Assembly (NCBI GenBank): GCA_025355115.1
Contig: JANXLO010000343.1
Location: 1 to 6,198 of the forward strand
DNA from: Chthonomonadaceae bacterium
GTDB lineage: Bacteria > Armatimonadota > Chthonomonadetes > Chthonomonadales > Chthonomonadaceae
Length of the DNA: 6,198 nucleotides
Direction of reading: 5' to 3'
Shown here: in pieces, positions 5,251 to 6,198 of the stretch
How the letters are laid out: each line of letters opens with the position of its first letter
Position numbering within the stretch: the first letter of the stretch is position 1
Notes under the pieces: model-generated
What the model was told of the DNA's origin: nothing
What the model saw: the letters and a program-made list of their open reading frames with translations, nothing else
Databases searched by the model: none
Position numbers and translations under genes: made by a program

Positions 5251-6198
5251 ATGGCTAATACGACTGTCGAGCGTCCTGCGGAAGATGAGCATCAGAGCCG
5301 CGAACTGACCGACATTTACCGCCTCATGCTCCTGATTCGCCGGCTGGAAGAGTCCGTCTACCGCAAATTTCACGAGGCCAAGATCGGCGGGTATCTGCAT
5401 CGCTACGACGGCATGGAGGCCCTTGTAGTCGGCGTGATCCCCCAACTGCGGCTCCCCGGCGACAAAGTCCTCTGCACCTACCGCGACCACGCGCACGCCC
5501 TCGCCTGCGGCACCAGCGCCAAGGCGATCATGGCCGAGCTCATGGGCCGCGCCACCGGATGCGCCCTCGGCAAGGGCGGCTCCATGCACCTTACCGACCC
5601 CGACCGAGGCTTTCTCGGCGGGGACGGCATTGTCGGCGGCCCGGTTCCGATCTCCCTCGGAGTCGGCTTCGCCCTCAAATATAAAGGTGAAGGCAACATT
5701 TGCGTCTGCTACTTTGGCGATGGCGCGATGAACCAGGGCGGGGTGCATGAAGCGTTCAACATGGTTGGACTCTACAAGCTACCCGTCCTCTATATTTTGG
5801 AGAACAACCAGTACGCGATGGGAACCTCCGTCGAGCGTTCCACCGGCCAGCCGGATTTCGTCATGAAGGCGAAGGCGCACGGCATCGATGGCGAAAAAGT
5901 GGACGGAATGGACTACTTCACGGTGCGCGACACTGTCAAGCGCGCCATCGCCCGCATTCGCGAGACCGGTGAGGCCTACTTCCTAGAAATGAACTGCTAT
6001 CGCTTCGTGGGGCATGGCATCGGCGACGATAACACCAAAGCCTGGATGACCTACCGGAGCGAGGCGGAGGTGAGCGAATGGCGCCAGCGCGATCCGTTGC
6101 TGCGGATGCGGGACGCCCTCGAGGCTCGAGGCCAGATCACCCCTGACGAGGCGGAGCGCCTCGATAAGGAAGTGCGCGAAGAGGTCGAGGAGGCCGTC
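5251..6198 (+). CDS. Pyruvate dehydrogenase E1 alpha-like subunit, 3' end outside the window
   Basis: The 316 visible residues cover most of a usual 325-370-residue E1 alpha chain of a 2-oxoacid dehydrogenase complex. That chain binds thiamine diphosphate and decarboxylates pyruvate with an E1 beta partner. The ThDP motif runs from G156-D157-G158 to N185-N186. Other marks are YRDHAH (77-82), GKGGSMH (107-113), GDGIVGG (124-130) and ENNQYAMGTSVERS (184-197); the GTSVER type favours pyruvate over branched-chain or acetoin enzymes. The loop reads YRFVGHGIGDD (250-260), where most relatives have GHSMSDP. H255 is kept but both Ser are replaced by Gly. AGAGGAAG (5237-5244) lies six bases before this ATG. 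The frame stays open back to an ATG at 5152, which has GAGG eight bases ahead, so a longer form with 33 extra Arg-rich residues is possible. E1 beta and E2 genes probably follow. Confidence 0.85.
   Translation, partial: MANTTVERPAEDEHQSRELTDIYRLMLLIRRLEESVYRKFHEAKIGGYLHRYDGMEALVVGVIPQLRLPGDKVLCTYRDHAHALACGTSAKAIMAELMGRATGCALGKGGSMHLTDPDRGFLGGDGIVGGPVPISLGVGFALKYKGEGNICVCYFGDGAMNQGGVHEAFNMVGLYKLPVLYILENNQYAMGTSVERSTGQPDFVMKAKAHGIDGEKVDGMDYFTVRDTVKRAIARIRETGEAYFLEMNCYRFVGHGIGDDNTKAWMTYRSEAEVSEWRQRDPLLRMRDALEARGQITPDEAERLDKEVREEVEEAV

Noticed and set aside
5131..5748. A 205-codon open frame on the minus strand, opposite the start of the E1 alpha gene
   Set aside because: The plus strand codes for a clear ThDP-dependent E1 alpha chain. 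The antisense product is Ala/Val/Gly-rich without motifs.

Overview
The window is about 6.2 kb of bacterial chromosome with moderately high GC. It holds four protein genes and two non-coding stretches. All four proteins are metabolic. There is no RNA gene, CRISPR array, insertion sequence or phage gene that I can support. GC-rich codon use, a PhyH-type dioxygenase, a GGTxFLG-type atypical SDR and an MGH1/GH63-like glycoside hydrolase together suggest an environmental bacterium rich in sugar and small-molecule genes. Armatimonadota, Poribacteria or Planctomycetes-like lineages come to mind, but this is an impression and not a phylogenetic result.

Layout. Positions 1-203 are a more AT-rich upstream region with a strong imperfect palindrome at 24-49. 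Next come a plus-strand phytanoyl-CoA dioxygenase family gene (204-1016) and, 12 bp later, a GTG-started NAD(P)-dependent epimerase/dehydratase-like gene (1029-2027). These two are very probably one operon. It ends in a hairpin terminator (about 2036-2077) in the 77-bp gap that faces the 3' end of a large minus-strand gene. That gene (4762 down to 2105) encodes an 885-residue cytoplasmic glycoside hydrolase of the MGH1/GH63-like (alpha/alpha)6-barrel type. A 488-bp divergent intergenic region (4763-5250) follows. It contains a consensus TATAAT on the minus strand, a perfect 15-bp palindrome placed like an operator, and several longer inverted repeats on the plus-strand side. The window ends inside a plus-strand gene for a pyruvate dehydrogenase E1 alpha-like subunit (5251 to beyond 6198).

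How the genes may work together. The dioxygenase and the SDR look like an oxidise-then-reduce/epimerise pair acting on an unknown small molecule. The hydrolase probably releases sugar from a small glycoside or oligosaccharide. The E1 subunit feeds acetyl-CoA formation and probably leads its own operon beyond the window. I see no evidence that all four form one pathway.

I did not find a clearly new biological system. The parts most worth a second look are non-coding: the palindromes at 24-49 and 4827-4841, the mutually exclusive inverted repeats at 4922-5057, and the ambiguous structured leader or N-terminus of the E1 alpha gene. A second point is the atypical sequence of the E1 alpha active-site loop.
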